In this document: positions 63,922 through 64,000 of the stretch, piece by piece
Layout of the letters: every line of letters begins with the position of its first letter
How positions within the stretch are numbered: position 1 is the first letter of the stretch
Assembly (NCBI GenBank): GCA_023703675.1
Contig: CP097974.1
Location: 395,288 to 459,287, forward strand
Length of the DNA: 64,000 nt
Source: SAR86 cluster bacterium
GTDB taxonomy: Bacteria > Pseudomonadota > Gammaproteobacteria > Magnimaribacterales > AG-339-G14
Direction: 5' to 3'
The notes under the pieces: generated by a model
The model's database searches: none
Seen by the model: the letters and a program-made list of their open reading frames with translations, nothing else
What the model was told of the DNA's origin: nothing
Program-made: the position numbers and the translations under genes

Positions 63922-64000
63922 TTTTTGTTTCTAGGGTCGTTAGAAGCCCTTTCTCCAGTTCTTCTGGGAGCTATCGTCTTTTCTTTTTGTTTTGTGCTTT
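63918..64000 (-). CDS. 3' end of a minus-strand gene, truncated by the window edge
   Basis: On the minus strand one frame is open from the edge to a TAG overlapping the nudC stop, giving a basic tail with PRRTGERASNDPR near its end. This resembles the basic NDPR-containing tails of RNase E-type proteins, but the piece is too short to name. The gap after nudC is otherwise empty. Confidence 0.4.
   Translation of the reverse strand, partial: STKQKEKTIAPRRTGERASNDPRNKN

Noticed and set aside
1-64000. Mobile elements, prophage, CRISPR arrays, toxin-antitoxin or restriction systems
   Set aside because: No transposase, integrase, regular spacer arrays or defence proteins were recognised; the accessory character is limited to the phosphate island and the aromatic cluster.

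Overview
The window is about 64 kb of AT-rich, very compact DNA with many 1-17 bp gene overlaps. It comes from a marine-type gammaproteobacterium. Gene content (Na+-NQR behind a long-form GAPDH, Pseudomonas-type isocitrate lyase, clpS-clpA-infA, purB-mnmA-icd, several TonB receptors, streamlined spacing) is compatible with a SAR86-like or similar oligotrophic lineage; that placement is inference. I saw no rRNA, tRNA, IS element, prophage or CRISPR array.

Region 1 (1-8113, + strand): 3' part of a GAPDH, then nqrABCDEF, apbE and a tiny nqrM, i.e. the sodium-pumping NADH:quinone oxidoreductase with both maturation factors. Region 2 (8117-16407): isocitrate lyase, adenylosuccinate lyase and mnmA on the minus strand, icd, clpS and clpA on the plus strand, and infA convergent to clpA.

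Region 3 (16437-35312) is the most interesting. phoB-phoR is followed by Ppx/GppA and PPK2 (polyphosphate turnover), a decayed porin gene, a small secreted protein, a two-domain lipoprotein with its TonB receptor, an aquaporin/ArsC arsenate-detoxification pair, a second TonB receptor with a beta-propeller phytase, and a Pit phosphate permease. Several of these are preceded by direct repeats of a TGTAACA-like 7-mer with an exact 11-bp period, the architecture of PhoB-binding Pho boxes. I read the region as a phosphate-starvation island: sense phosphate, release it from phytate, import it across both membranes, store it as polyP, and detoxify co-imported arsenate.

Region 4 (34557-45383): a prepilin peptidase diverges from a type II secretion operon gspCDEFGIJKLMN with no gspH; a Pho-box-like repeat lies in the shared promoter region, suggesting (not proving) phosphate control of secretion. 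Region 5 (45389-50585): alpha/beta hydrolase, serine hydrolase, TauE/SafE permease, pdxJ, monothiol glutaredoxin, argG. Region 6 (50587-57000): fabD, a 355-bp perfect tandem duplication, a flavin monooxygenase, a VOC extradiol-type dioxygenase, an SDR lacking the usual YxxxK, and a ferredoxin-NADP reductase-like flavoprotein. Region 7 (56272-64000): methionyl-tRNA synthetase split into two genes, mlaA, a second serine hydrolase, a TerB-like protein, dusA, nhaB, nudC, and the 3' tip of a further minus-strand gene at the edge.
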